Shown in pieces: positions 34,701 through 41,881 of a stretch of DNA of 64,000 bases (the stretch's first letter is position 1; each line of letters starts with the position of its first letter). A program made the position numbers and the translations under genes. A model generated the notes under the pieces. The model saw nothing but the letters and a program-made list of their open reading frames with translations. It was not told where the DNA came from and searched no databases. The DNA is from Flavobacterium cupreum. GTDB lineage: Bacteria > Bacteroidota > Bacteroidia > Flavobacteriales > Flavobacteriaceae. The stretch covers positions 1-64,000 of the forward strand of contig NZ_QWDM01000020.1 of NCBI RefSeq assembly GCF_003996965.1, read 5' to 3'.

Positions 34701-35318
34701 TTAATAGGCGGGTACGTTCACTACCTGATTCGTTTTGAAAATACCGGAACTTATCCCGCACAAAATATCGTTGTAAAAGATATGATTGATCTGGATAAGT
34801 TTGATATTTCAACTTTAATCCCAACAAGTTCAAGCCATCCTTTTGTAACCAAAATTTCAGAAGGAAATAAAGTGGAATTTATCTTCGAAAATATCAAACT
34901 TCCATTTGATGACGATCACAACGACGGTTACATCGCTTTTAAAATCAAAACAAAACCGACGCTGGTTGTTGGAGATTCATTTACCAATGAGGCCAATATT
35001 TATTTTGATTACAATTTCCCGATTCTGACCAATAAGGAAACTTCCACTTTTAAAACGCTGGGTATTCAGGACTTCGAATTTTCGAATTATTTTACTGTGT
35101 ATCCTGTTCCTGCCAATGATATTCTGAACATTCATACAACACAGGCTATCGAAATAGAGTCGCTTGAAATTTATGATATTCTGGGACAACTTGTTATTGC
35201 TGTCCCGAATGCACATTCCCTTTCAGGTGTTGATATTTCCAGGCTGCGAACCGGTAATTACTTCATAAAAGTAAAATCGGATAAAGGAAGTTCATCGATG
35301 AAGTTTATAAAAAGATAG
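31719..35318 (+). CDS. T9SS type A secreted delta-60 repeat protein (copy 3)
   Basis: A 1199-residue exported protein. It shares the signal peptide and the C-terminal third with its neighbours, but residues about 40-745 hold 13 delta-60 repeats (pattern QPDGKILVGG..RLNxDGTLDxSF), predicted to form beta-propeller-like blades, in place of leucine-rich repeats. The junction is near the DLDNNGCDSKD segment (about 768), after which the beta domain, the DPNDKTCLEGSVITP module and the type A sorting domain follow as in the others. Its C-terminal part is closest to copy 4 (ETSTFKTLGIQDFEFSNYFT). It has its own promoter copy and starts the second gene pair. Ligand unknown. Confidence 0.88.
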   Translation: MKKIYFLFFTLCFFNCVVAQNIDPDFNQFKLPINNYFVDGTVIKSKVLSDNKILLLSKYNQLVRLDGNLLDTGFNLGTGFSNGNETAALNDFFIQPDGKILVTGRFNSFNGENVSDIIRLNANGTLDATFKFQGISLIGGGIQIELQADGKIILVAEQTMNTGKFDNLIRLNADGSYDKSFITVPDFHFDKVAIQPDGKIIVVHNTNNEFYSDYNYVARLNTDGSFDTSFVKAKFSTLIGSSVYLYKLLILSNGKIIVGGKFTGAGGKSSRNLAQLNNDGTLDTSFAIGLGFNAGFATTSDYVKDVVEQKDHKIVVCGSFKRFDTTDRENLARLNPDGTFDSSFQDVVNFLNINVLSSVSLFTDEKILVSGGVGDYKKQDNFVVKINNDGSKDNSFNNIGKGFYNVRVSTVVQTKAGKILVGGDFHSYNGSKSHGFIRLNQDGSADNTLTYGGMSGFEGNGTGGNITAICESPDGKIYLGGYFNTFNGAAAGRLVRINADGTKDTTFNTGNGIDYGVSYPGRINDIVVLANGNILVGGSFVTYNGSNAKGIINLSPKGIQLGYPDIGNKVTCFKIQDDGKLLVGLSSTGGGEYSLGTLKRYKDNWVLDTSFILDPLLSGGSVNSIDIQQDGKILLNGTFTVNGAAMSIVRIFSDGSLDNSFSFNIQNKDFIVNDFALLPNQKILVYLFNKTVAESKIMRLNNNGTTDASFDQFSPNGLVNLYSQADGKTLVYGQLLNSKGNPGAGLNRLSGEDYNLVQGSNKIDLDNNGCDSKDAAFANLKMHIASQENSFDYITNTTGTYSASLVNGSHTISPVLENPSYFNVTPKTAKINFPTEVSPFKQDFCISPNGVHYDLEITLLPLQPARPGFEGSYKIIYKNKGNKVQSGSAQLIFDKTLTFIKATPEAVSPNSFSWDFIDLKPFEAREITIKLKINAPIDTPAVNNGDVLKLIAVVSSQNKDETPDDNTFTLNQTAVGSYDPNDKTCLEGSVITPGLIGGYVHYLIRFENTGTYPAQNIVVKDMIDLDKFDISTLIPTSSSHPFVTKISEGNKVEFIFENIKLPFDDDHNDGYIAFKIKTKPTLVVGDSFTNEANIYFDYNFPILTNKETSTFKTLGIQDFEFSNYFTVYPVPANDILNIHTTQAIEIESLEIYDILGQLVIAVPNAHSLSGVDISRLRTGNYFIKVKSDKGSSSMKFIKR

Positions 35319-35370
35319 AAATTTCAAAAAACAGGTTATTGTTTTAATCTTAATACGAAAAATTATTTAT

Positions 35371-37674
35371 ATGAAGAAAATTTACTTTTTAGTTATTAGT
35401 TTATGTTTTTTTAATGGTTTGACTGCCCAGATCATTACTTTTTCAAATTCACAATTTAAGTCAGATTTACTGGCTGGCGGAATTACGAGAGATAGTAAAG
35501 GTCTGTATCTGATGCCTGATACGAATGGAGATAAGGAAATTGATATTTTTGAAGCTTTAAATATTTACGAATTGCAGGAGGAGAACCGTTATATTACTGA
35601 TGTTACGGGAATAGAATATTTTATAAATCTTAAGTCTTTAAAAATCCAGGGTAATAAGCTTGTCAATTTAAACATTTCGACCCTGAAAAAATTGGAATAC
35701 TTAGATTGTAATTCGAACGGGCTGAAAACTATAAATATTGCCGGCCTTTCTAATTTAACCTATCTAAACTGCAGCAATAACGGGATCAAAAAGCTTGATT
35801 TGGGCGGACTTTCAAAACTGACCACTTTTAATTGTTCGCAAAATGCTATAAAAGATCTTGTGCTTGCAGATTTTCTCTTGCTGGAAACAGCAAATTGTGC
35901 AGCATTCGGATTTGGAGATACCACCATAACTTCAACCACTTTGGTACTGCAGAATCTTCCAGGTCTGGTCAATGTTGATTGCAGTTCCACAAAGCTGACT
36001 GATTTAAAAATGTCCGGAATTGATAACCTGAAATACCTGAATTGTAAATTCAATAACCTTACAACACTTGACGCTTCTGCGATGTATAGTGCTGTAGATA
36101 TCAATCTCTCCAATAACTACCTGCTAAACTCCATATTTATTAAAAATGGCAGTGATGAAACAGTCTCTTTTGGAAATAATACGAACAAATATGAATTAAA
36201 ATACATCTGTGCAGATGAAGTTCAATTTTCCACTTTAGAATATCGTATCAATAGAACTTATCCGCAATTAGCAGGTAAATGTATGGTTGGTTCTTATTGC
36301 ACTTTCATTCCTGGGGGTATTTCTTATACTGTAAAAGGCAGTCAAAGATGGGATTCTAATAATAATGGCTGTGGTACTGATGATCCCCTTTTTCCTTTCC
36401 TAAAGTTTAATATTACAGATGGTGTGCTGTCTCAGGATTTTATTACTGATAAATCAGGGAATTATGTTCTGCATCCTCAGGCAGGAAAACATACAATTAC
36501 GCCTGTTATTTTAGAGAATTCATCATTTTTCAGTGTTTTGCCTTCCACAGTTATTGCTGATTTCCCGTTGCAAAGCAGTCCTTTTATCCAGGATTTTTGC
36601 ATTACTGCAAATGGTACTCATCCTGATTTAGAGGTTACTTTACTTCCTTTAAATGCAGCAAGACCCGGGTTTAACAGCAATTATAAAATAGTATATAAAA
36701 ATAAAGGGAATGTCATACAATCCGGTTCTGTTAACTTTAAATTTGATGACGCTGTCTTTGATTACATTTCTTCAGATACCGCTTTTATCAACAAAACAGT
36801 AAATAACATTCAGTGGGGTTTCACGAATTTAAAACCTTTTGAGAGCAGGGAAATAGTGTTTAAGCTAAATTTGAATGACCCGACAGAAACTCCGGCCGTA
36901 AATATCGACGATGTATTAAAGTTCATGACAACAATTGAATCAGTTGGTACAGATGAAACCCCGGTCGACAATGTTTTTACGTTAAATCAAACTGTTGTCG
37001 GCTCTTTAGACCCTAATGACAAAACCTGTTTAGAAGGAACAGTTATTGCTCCGGGTTTAATAGGTGAATATGTCCACTACATGATTCGGTTTGAAAATAC
37101 AGGAACTTATCCTGCTGAAAATATTGTCGTTAAAGATAAGATCGATTTGTCAAAATTCGATATTTCGACCTTAGTGCCGACAAGTTCAAGTCATTCTTTT
37201 GAAACCAAAATTTCAGAAGGAAATAAAGTGGAATTTATTTTCGAAAACATCAATCTTGCATTTGATGACGATCATAACGACGGTTATATCGCTTTTAAAA
37301 TCAAGACAAAACCGACGCTTGTTGTTGGAGATTCATTTACGAATGAAGCAAATATCTATTTTGATTATAATTTTCCGGTTCTGACCAATAAAGAGACTTC
37401 AACCTTTAAAACGCTGGGTATTCAGGATTTCGAATTTTCGAATTATTTTACGGTATATCCCGTTCCTGTAAATGATATTTTAAACATTCACACAATACAG
37501 GCAATAGAAATAAAAGCATTGGAAATCTATGATATTCTGGGACAACTTGTTATCGCAGTTCCCAATGCACAATCAGTTTCCGGTATTGATGTTTCAAAGC
37601 TTAGAACGGGAAATTACTTTATAAAAGTGAAATCAGATTTAGGCAGTTCCAATATGAAATTTATTAAGAAATAG
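35371..37674 (+). CDS. T9SS type A secreted leucine-rich repeat protein (copy 4)
   Basis: A 767-residue paralogue, the shortest of the four. Signal peptide; a canonical EF-hand-like loop DTNGDKEIDIFE (50-61); only about eight leucine-rich repeats (about 85-255); the DSNNNGCG segment (near 330); the DPNDKTCLEGTVIAP module; and a type A sorting domain. The repeat region belongs with copies 1 and 2, whereas the sorting domain and the stretch before it match copy 3. The 52-bp spacer to copy 3 resembles the spacer between copies 1 and 2, so this gene is the second of a duplicated pair. A strong terminator follows. Confidence 0.88.
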   Translation: MKKIYFLVISLCFFNGLTAQIITFSNSQFKSDLLAGGITRDSKGLYLMPDTNGDKEIDIFEALNIYELQEENRYITDVTGIEYFINLKSLKIQGNKLVNLNISTLKKLEYLDCNSNGLKTINIAGLSNLTYLNCSNNGIKKLDLGGLSKLTTFNCSQNAIKDLVLADFLLLETANCAAFGFGDTTITSTTLVLQNLPGLVNVDCSSTKLTDLKMSGIDNLKYLNCKFNNLTTLDASAMYSAVDINLSNNYLLNSIFIKNGSDETVSFGNNTNKYELKYICADEVQFSTLEYRINRTYPQLAGKCMVGSYCTFIPGGISYTVKGSQRWDSNNNGCGTDDPLFPFLKFNITDGVLSQDFITDKSGNYVLHPQAGKHTITPVILENSSFFSVLPSTVIADFPLQSSPFIQDFCITANGTHPDLEVTLLPLNAARPGFNSNYKIVYKNKGNVIQSGSVNFKFDDAVFDYISSDTAFINKTVNNIQWGFTNLKPFESREIVFKLNLNDPTETPAVNIDDVLKFMTTIESVGTDETPVDNVFTLNQTVVGSLDPNDKTCLEGTVIAPGLIGEYVHYMIRFENTGTYPAENIVVKDKIDLSKFDISTLVPTSSSHSFETKISEGNKVEFIFENINLAFDDDHNDGYIAFKIKTKPTLVVGDSFTNEANIYFDYNFPVLTNKETSTFKTLGIQDFEFSNYFTVYPVPVNDILNIHTIQAIEIKALEIYDILGQLVIAVPNAQSVSGIDVSKLRTGNYFIKVKSDLGSSNMKFIKK

Positions 37675-37690
37675 ATTTTAAGCTGAAGCA

Positions 37691-37720
37691 AAAAAGTCCC
37701 ACATTTCGTGGGACTTTTTT
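37691..37720. terminator. Bidirectional terminator closing the cluster
   Basis: aaaaagtcccac pairs with gtgggacttttt, with T residues on one side and A residues on the other, so it can serve both the copy 4 gene and the convergent exbD. The stem core repeats that of the rpsA terminator at 25901. Confidence 0.9.
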
Positions 37721-37749
37721 GTTTGACTATTTTGTTTTAGGTTTAGTTT

Positions 37750-38280
37750 TTATTTTGCTGCTAATAGTTTAGATTCTTCCGGAGTAAAGTCATTGACAAT
37801 TGCATAGGTATCAATTTTAGCAATTGTCATTTCATCAAGGATATCAATTAAATTTTTAAAGTTGCATTTTTTACTTGGTTTAATGATCACAATTGCTCCT
37901 CTGTTTAGTTTTCCCAATTGAGCAGAATACTCCTGAATATTTTTATTTCTAATAAAAAGTTCCTGACGAATTCCATTTTTACCGTATTTCATTTCTTTTG
38001 GACTTTCCGATTCTAATCCCAAAATCCCACTATAGAGTATTATTTTATTATTTTCATCTAATAAAACTGTGATGATGCGATTATTAGTACCTATTCCACA
38101 TCTGATAACGCCATCATCATGCCATTTCTCAGGTAAAGTTAAATCGACAGCTTTCGGTTTGCCCAATTCAATAGTGACCATAAAAAAAATGATCAACAAA
38201 AAAGAAACGCTAACCATAGCAGTTAAATCGACTCTGGCATTTAACTTTTTACTTCTTACTTTTCGGGGCAGGTTTTCCAT
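37750..38280 (-). CDS. ExbD/TolR-type biopolymer transport protein
   Basis: A 176-residue protein with a short basic cytoplasmic N terminus, one transmembrane helix (about 19-37, MVSVSFLLIIFFMVTIEL) and a periplasmic domain. Asp18 just before the helix corresponds to the proton-pathway Asp25 of E. coli ExbD. ExbD works with ExbB/TolQ and TonB to pass proton-motive force to outer-membrane receptors, but no exbB or tonB gene is adjacent here. The periplasmic domain includes IIKPSKKCNFKNLIDILDEM, the usual ExbD alpha/beta pattern. It is monocistronic in this window, so it may be an accessory paralogue. Confidence 0.85.
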   Translation of the reverse strand: MENLPRKVRSKKLNARVDLTAMVSVSFLLIIFFMVTIELGKPKAVDLTLPEKWHDDGVIRCGIGTNNRIITVLLDENNKIILYSGILGLESESPKEMKYGKNGIRQELFIRNKNIQEYSAQLGKLNRGAIVIIKPSKKCNFKNLIDILDEMTIAKIDTYAIVNDFTPEESKLLAAK

Positions 38281-38489
38281 AATGAATTAATTTGTTACTA
38301 ATTTATCGAAAAAAGTAATGCAATAAGGAAGCCTATTCTAAAAATATTTAAAAATAATTTCCTTCATTAATGCCTTGTTTCACGGTATATTTTGAGGATA
38401 ATTTATATTTATTTCTAATTTTTTATTTTTTTGCTAAAACCAAAACAAATATTACAGCGTAAATGAGCTTATAACTTAAAATATTAATT

Positions 38490-39044
38490 ATGAAAACTAG
38501 AAAATTTTTAGCCACAGCAGTTTTAGCCTTAGGATTTGCATTTACGTCTAATGCACAAAAAACAGTAATGGTTGGCGGAGCAGCAATGTACCCAACAAAA
38601 AATATTGTAGAAAATGCTGTTAACTCAAAAGATCATACCACATTGGTTGCTGCCGTAAAAGCTGCCGGATTAGTAGAAACATTACAAAGTAAAGGACCAT
38701 TCACCGTTTTTGCCCCAACAAATGCTGCGTTTGACAAATTGCCGGCAGGAACTGTTGAGACATTATTGAAACCGGAAAATATCAAAACGTTACAAACGAT
38801 CCTGACCTATCATGTTGTAGCCGGAAAGATGAATTCTTCGGATATTGCAAAAGCAATAAAAACAGGTAAAGGAAAAGCAACTCTTAAAACAGTAAGCGGT
38901 GGTACTCTAACAGCCTGGATGGACGGAAAAGATTTATACATCAGCGACGAAAGCGGTAATAAATCTAAAGTTACAATTGCAGATGTGAACCAGTCCAATG
39001 GCGTGATTCATGTAGTAGATGCAGTATTATTGCCTAAAAACTAA
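38490..39044 (+). CDS. Secreted fasciclin (FAS1) domain protein
   Basis: A 184-residue protein with a signal peptide (cleavage near SNAQ, residue 22) and a single FAS1 domain. The H1 motif PFTVFAPTNAAFDKLP and the H2-like ILTYHVV and NGVIHVVDAVLLPK are clear. FAS1 domains mediate adhesion in many organisms; small single-domain bacterial forms are secreted and of uncertain role. It is monocistronic, followed by a strong bidirectional terminator. Confidence 0.92.
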   Translation: MKTRKFLATAVLALGFAFTSNAQKTVMVGGAAMYPTKNIVENAVNSKDHTTLVAAVKAAGLVETLQSKGPFTVFAPTNAAFDKLPAGTVETLLKPENIKTLQTILTYHVVAGKMNSSDIAKAIKTGKGKATLKTVSGGTLTAWMDGKDLYISDESGNKSKVTIADVNQSNGVIHVVDAVLLPKN

Positions 39045-39063
39045 GCAAAAGCATCAAGCATAT

Positions 39064-39098
39064 AAAAAAACCTGTAAATACGATTTACAGGTTTTTTT
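39064..39098. terminator. Bidirectional terminator
   Basis: aaaaaaacctgtaaat pairs perfectly with atttacaggttttttt. It lies between the convergent fasciclin and rhtA genes and has T runs in both directions. Confidence 0.93.
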
Positions 39099-39123
39099 AT
39101 ATACTAATTTGACTGGTATGCGT

Positions 39124-39969
39124 TTACTTTTTAGCCGTTAAGGTTGATCCGGCTGACGCAATAACAACGCAGATAACCGCTAAAATTTCATATAAATTCA
39201 GTTTTTCCTGTAAAAAAACAAAGGCACAGAGGGCTGCCGCTGCAGGCTCTAAACTCATCAGAATACTAAACGTTCGCGGAGGCAGCTGTCCCAAAGCTTT
39301 CATCTCCAGTGTAAACGGAATGGCACTCGATAGCAGGGCCAGTGCTACTCCAAGTCCCATAAGTTTTGGAGTCAGATTCACTAATCCATTTTCATAAAAA
39401 CCGAAGGGCAGTATTAAAATAGAAGCGAAAAGCATTCCAATAGAAACGGCCTCGCCACTGTTCATGATTTTAGAAACTTTCCCTCCTAAAACAATGTAAC
39501 CCGCCCAAAGCGCTCCTGCTAACAATGCAAATATAACCCCCAACGGATCTATTCTGCTATTGGTCCATGGGGCAATTAAAACAATTCCTGCAGCGGCGAG
39601 CAATACCCAGCAATAATCCACCCAGCGTCGCGATCCGAATATGGCAACCAGAAGAGGGCCAATGAATTCTAAAGTAACAGCCAGCCCAATCGGAATTCTT
39701 TCGATGGACATATAAAAGATTAAATTCATGGCACCCAAAGTCAGACCATAGGGAATGACTATTTTCCATTGTGGCGCCGTGATTTTCGATAAATTGGGAC
39801 GGTAAGCCAATAATAATATCAGGGCAGATACACCAATTCTTATCGATGCTGTTCCTGCCGCGCCAAGTGCCGGAAATATGGTTTTGGCAATTGCAGCACC
39901 ACATTGTACACTTATAATAGCCAAAAGGACTGCCGGAACAGGAGGGAGGTTAAATTCTTTGTTTTTCAT
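39124..39969 (-). CDS. rhtA: EamA-family exporter, RhtA-like
   Basis: A 281-residue transporter with ten predicted transmembrane helices in two EamA halves. The sequence follows E. coli RhtA (threonine/homoserine exporter) closely in several blocks: QCGAAIAKTIFPALGAAG, GAMNLIFYMSIERIPIGLAVTLEFIGPL, and LPPRTFSILMSLEPAAAA. It most likely exports small neutral amino acids; the exact substrate is inferred. It is divergent from the small gene at 40098 only in spacing, both being on the minus strand, with a 128-bp gap. Confidence 0.85.
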   Translation of the reverse strand: MKNKEFNLPPVPAVLLAIISVQCGAAIAKTIFPALGAAGTASIRIGVSALILLLAYRPNLSKITAPQWKIVIPYGLTLGAMNLIFYMSIERIPIGLAVTLEFIGPLLVAIFGSRRWVDYCWVLLAAAGIVLIAPWTNSRIDPLGVIFALLAGALWAGYIVLGGKVSKIMNSGEAVSIGMLFASILILPFGFYENGLVNLTPKLMGLGVALALLSSAIPFTLEMKALGQLPPRTFSILMSLEPAAAALCAFVFLQEKLNLYEILAVICVVIASAGSTLTAKK

Positions 39970-39989
39970 TGCAATTTTATACTGAAAAG

Positions 39990-39997
39990 CAAAACTA
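39990..39997 (-). promoter_or_regulatory. Possible -7 box for rhtA
   Basis: On the minus strand TAGTTTTG matches TAnnTTTG, 20 bases before the rhtA ATG. No properly spaced TTG was found. Confidence 0.4.
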
Positions 39998-40097
39998 CAA
40001 ATTACGGAACAGAAAAGAGTTTGAAAGATGTAAAAGGATACATATTATACAAAGAATGTACAATATGGTTATAAATCAGAAGTAATATGGCAAAAAA

Positions 40098-40238
40098 TTA
40101 ATCTAAAGCACGTTTCGTTACATAATAGCGATACCCAATAAGCGCCATTTGCCATTTTTTTGCTTTCGTAATATCTAAACCTTGTTTCGTAAAACTAGGT
40201 AAAAGGACTTTATTGATTTTAGCTAAAATTTTATACAT
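40098..40238 (-). CDS. Small basic protein, 46 residues
   Basis: A complete 46-codon frame: MYKILAKINKVLLPSF, then TKQGLDITKAKKWQMALIG and a YRYYVTKRALD end. It is basic, with a central Trp and a C-terminal Tyr-rich helix. From memory it resembles small flavobacterial proteins sometimes labelled SsrA-binding protein, a label I doubt because true SmpB is about 150 residues. It is 26 bases downstream of a minus-strand terminator, so it probably has its own promoter. Function unknown. Confidence 0.6.
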   Translation of the reverse strand: MYKILAKINKVLLPSFTKQGLDITKAKKWQMALIGYRYYVTKRALD

Positions 40239-40264
40239 GACAGGTTTATTTTTTTCAAAGATAT

Positions 40265-40296
40265 AAAAAAGACTTTGCTAAACTGCAAAGTCTTTC
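40265..40296 (-). terminator. Terminator of the serine hydrolase gene
   Basis: On the minus strand aaagactttgc pairs with gcaaagtcttt and is followed by six T (aaaaaa at 40265-40270 on the plus strand). It lies 28 bases beyond the serine hydrolase stop. Confidence 0.9.
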
Positions 40297-40323
40297 TGAG
40301 TAATAGTAATTTGTATTTGTAAA

Positions 40324-41769
40324 CTAGTAAAGTTTTAGAATAAGGTTTTTGTCGCCGCTATTTTCCTTGTTCGAAATATTTTCGGGAGCTTCCACCCAGC
40401 CTGTTTTATTGATCACAAATTTAAAAGTATTGGGGTAATCTTTTTTAAAGTTGCATACAGGAACGGATAATTCAAAAGTATTTTTGTTTTTTCGAATCAT
40501 TTGATAGTTCTTGTCTTCAGTATTCCAGTTGTTAAAAGAACCGGCAACGGAGACGCTTTTTACCAAATCTGAATTAAAAAATGTATTGTATTCGTAGGTA
40601 AATTGTACCGAATTACCTTTTATTTTATATCCGTAAATTCCTTTTTGTGATTCTTTTACTGGCAATAGCGCTAAGGCTAATTTTGCAGCGGCATGTCCGA
40701 TGGCACTGCTGGTATTCTGATCACTTACATTTACAATAACAGAGATTCCCAATTTACTTTCAGGATATACCAAAAACATATTTTGTGTACCGAAAGCCCC
40801 ACCATGTTTCCAGCTGTTTTTCCCAAAACCGCTTACTTCAATTCCATCCCAAAAATAACCGTTCCACATGGTTTCGCTATCCAGAAGATTTCGTTGTGAT
40901 TCTACAGCAAGTTTATTTTTAGTATCCAGTTCGAAGGCCAGCAACTTTACCAAATCTCCCAAAGTCGACTTGATACCACCGGCTGCTCCCCATAAATTAT
41001 CTGATAAATTTGGCATTAGAATATTCTTTGAATTATATCCGTTGGCAATTATGGTATTCGGACTTAGATGAAGCTGCGTATCGTTTAAGGCTAATTTGTC
41101 GAAAATATTTTCTTTGAGTAAAGTTTCATAGTTCTTATGATACACATTTTCCAGAATGTGTGCAGTAAGCTGAACGCTGCCGTTACTGTATTTAAATTTT
41201 TTACCGGGTAAAGTATCCAGTTTCATGGCATGTAAGCCCTGAAAAAAGGTTGCTTTGTTGTACGAATCGTCCAGTCTTTTAAAGGCAAGATAGCTGGTGT
41301 CATTTATGTTTTTTCTGATTTCCGAATTATCAGGCAAATCATGGCTAAATCCCGTTCTGAACGATAACAAATCCCGAAACCTGATCGCTTTTCCCTCATA
41401 TTCTAAATTAGGGTAATCACCGGTAATGTATTTTCGAATATCATCATCCAGATTTATTTTTTTTTCTAAAACGGCTTGAGCCACGAGCAAACCCGTGAAT
41501 AATTTTGTAATGGAAGCCACTTCGAAAGTCGTAGCGTTGGTGGCGGTATTACCCTTTCCTTTGTCTATTTCCCCATAATGTTTCGTATAGGTTTTGCCAT
41601 CTTTCACAACGCCTACAGAAACTGAATTTGCTTTTGCTTCTTTCAGCAAATCTGCGGCACTTTTATCCATTAGGAATAAAATCTCTTTTTCGGTCAGGGC
41701 TTCTGATTTTTGTTGCGCCTTACCTGAAAAGCAAAGTATTAAAAATAAAATACATACTATTTTTTTCAT
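40324..41769 (-). CDS. Secreted serine hydrolase (beta-lactamase class C fold) with CBM48-like tail
   Basis: A 481-residue protein; the start is the ATG at 41769 (MKKIVCILFLILCFSGKAQ), a signal peptide. The open frame extends 21 codons further upstream, but those residues are not signal-like and lie in a terminator. The penicillin-binding/class C fold has SxxK as Ser86-Lys89, YSN at 194-196 and HGG at 322-324. It may be a D-aminopeptidase, an esterase or a peptidoglycan enzyme; resistance to drugs is not implied. From about 375 a second domain resembles AMPK/CBM48-type E-set domains (KSVSVAGSFNNWNTEDK). It lies just downstream of the M56 gene and a shared terminator. Confidence 0.85.
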   Translation of the reverse strand: MKKIVCILFLILCFSGKAQQKSEALTEKEILFLMDKSAADLLKEAKANSVSVGVVKDGKTYTKHYGEIDKGKGNTATNATTFEVASITKLFTGLLVAQAVLEKKINLDDDIRKYITGDYPNLEYEGKAIRFRDLLSFRTGFSHDLPDNSEIRKNINDTSYLAFKRLDDSYNKATFFQGLHAMKLDTLPGKKFKYSNGSVQLTAHILENVYHKNYETLLKENIFDKLALNDTQLHLSPNTIIANGYNSKNILMPNLSDNLWGAAGGIKSTLGDLVKLLAFELDTKNKLAVESQRNLLDSETMWNGYFWDGIEVSGFGKNSWKHGGAFGTQNMFLVYPESKLGISVIVNVSDQNTSSAIGHAAAKLALALLPVKESQKGIYGYKIKGNSVQFTYEYNTFFNSDLVKSVSVAGSFNNWNTEDKNYQMIRKNKNTFELSVPVCNFKKDYPNTFKFVINKTGWVEAPENISNKENSGDKNLILKLY

Positions 41770-41811
41770 TGTAACAGGATTCAAATAAATTAGAATTGAT
41801 TTTTTGACGTA

Positions 41812-41842
41812 AAAAAAACCAGTGTGGTGCACTGGTTTTTTT
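41812..41842. terminator. Bidirectional-looking terminator
   Basis: aaaaaaccagtg (41813-41824) pairs with cactggtttttt (41830-41841), with A and T runs on both sides. On the minus strand it ends the BlaI/M56 operon, 40 bases past the M56 stop. Confidence 0.92.
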
Positions 41843-41881
41843 ATGATTCTGATAAGTTATACGTTTTTAAACTTTTACGCA

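Noticed and set aside
25961..37720. Surface-protein cluster as a phage, toxin-immunity or defence island
   Set aside because: No integrase, terminase, toxin domain, immunity gene or nuclease is present; all four genes are T9SS type A secreted proteins.
41770..41832. Longer N terminus for the serine hydrolase
   Set aside because: These codons lie in a terminator hairpin, and the downstream ATG begins a normal signal peptide.
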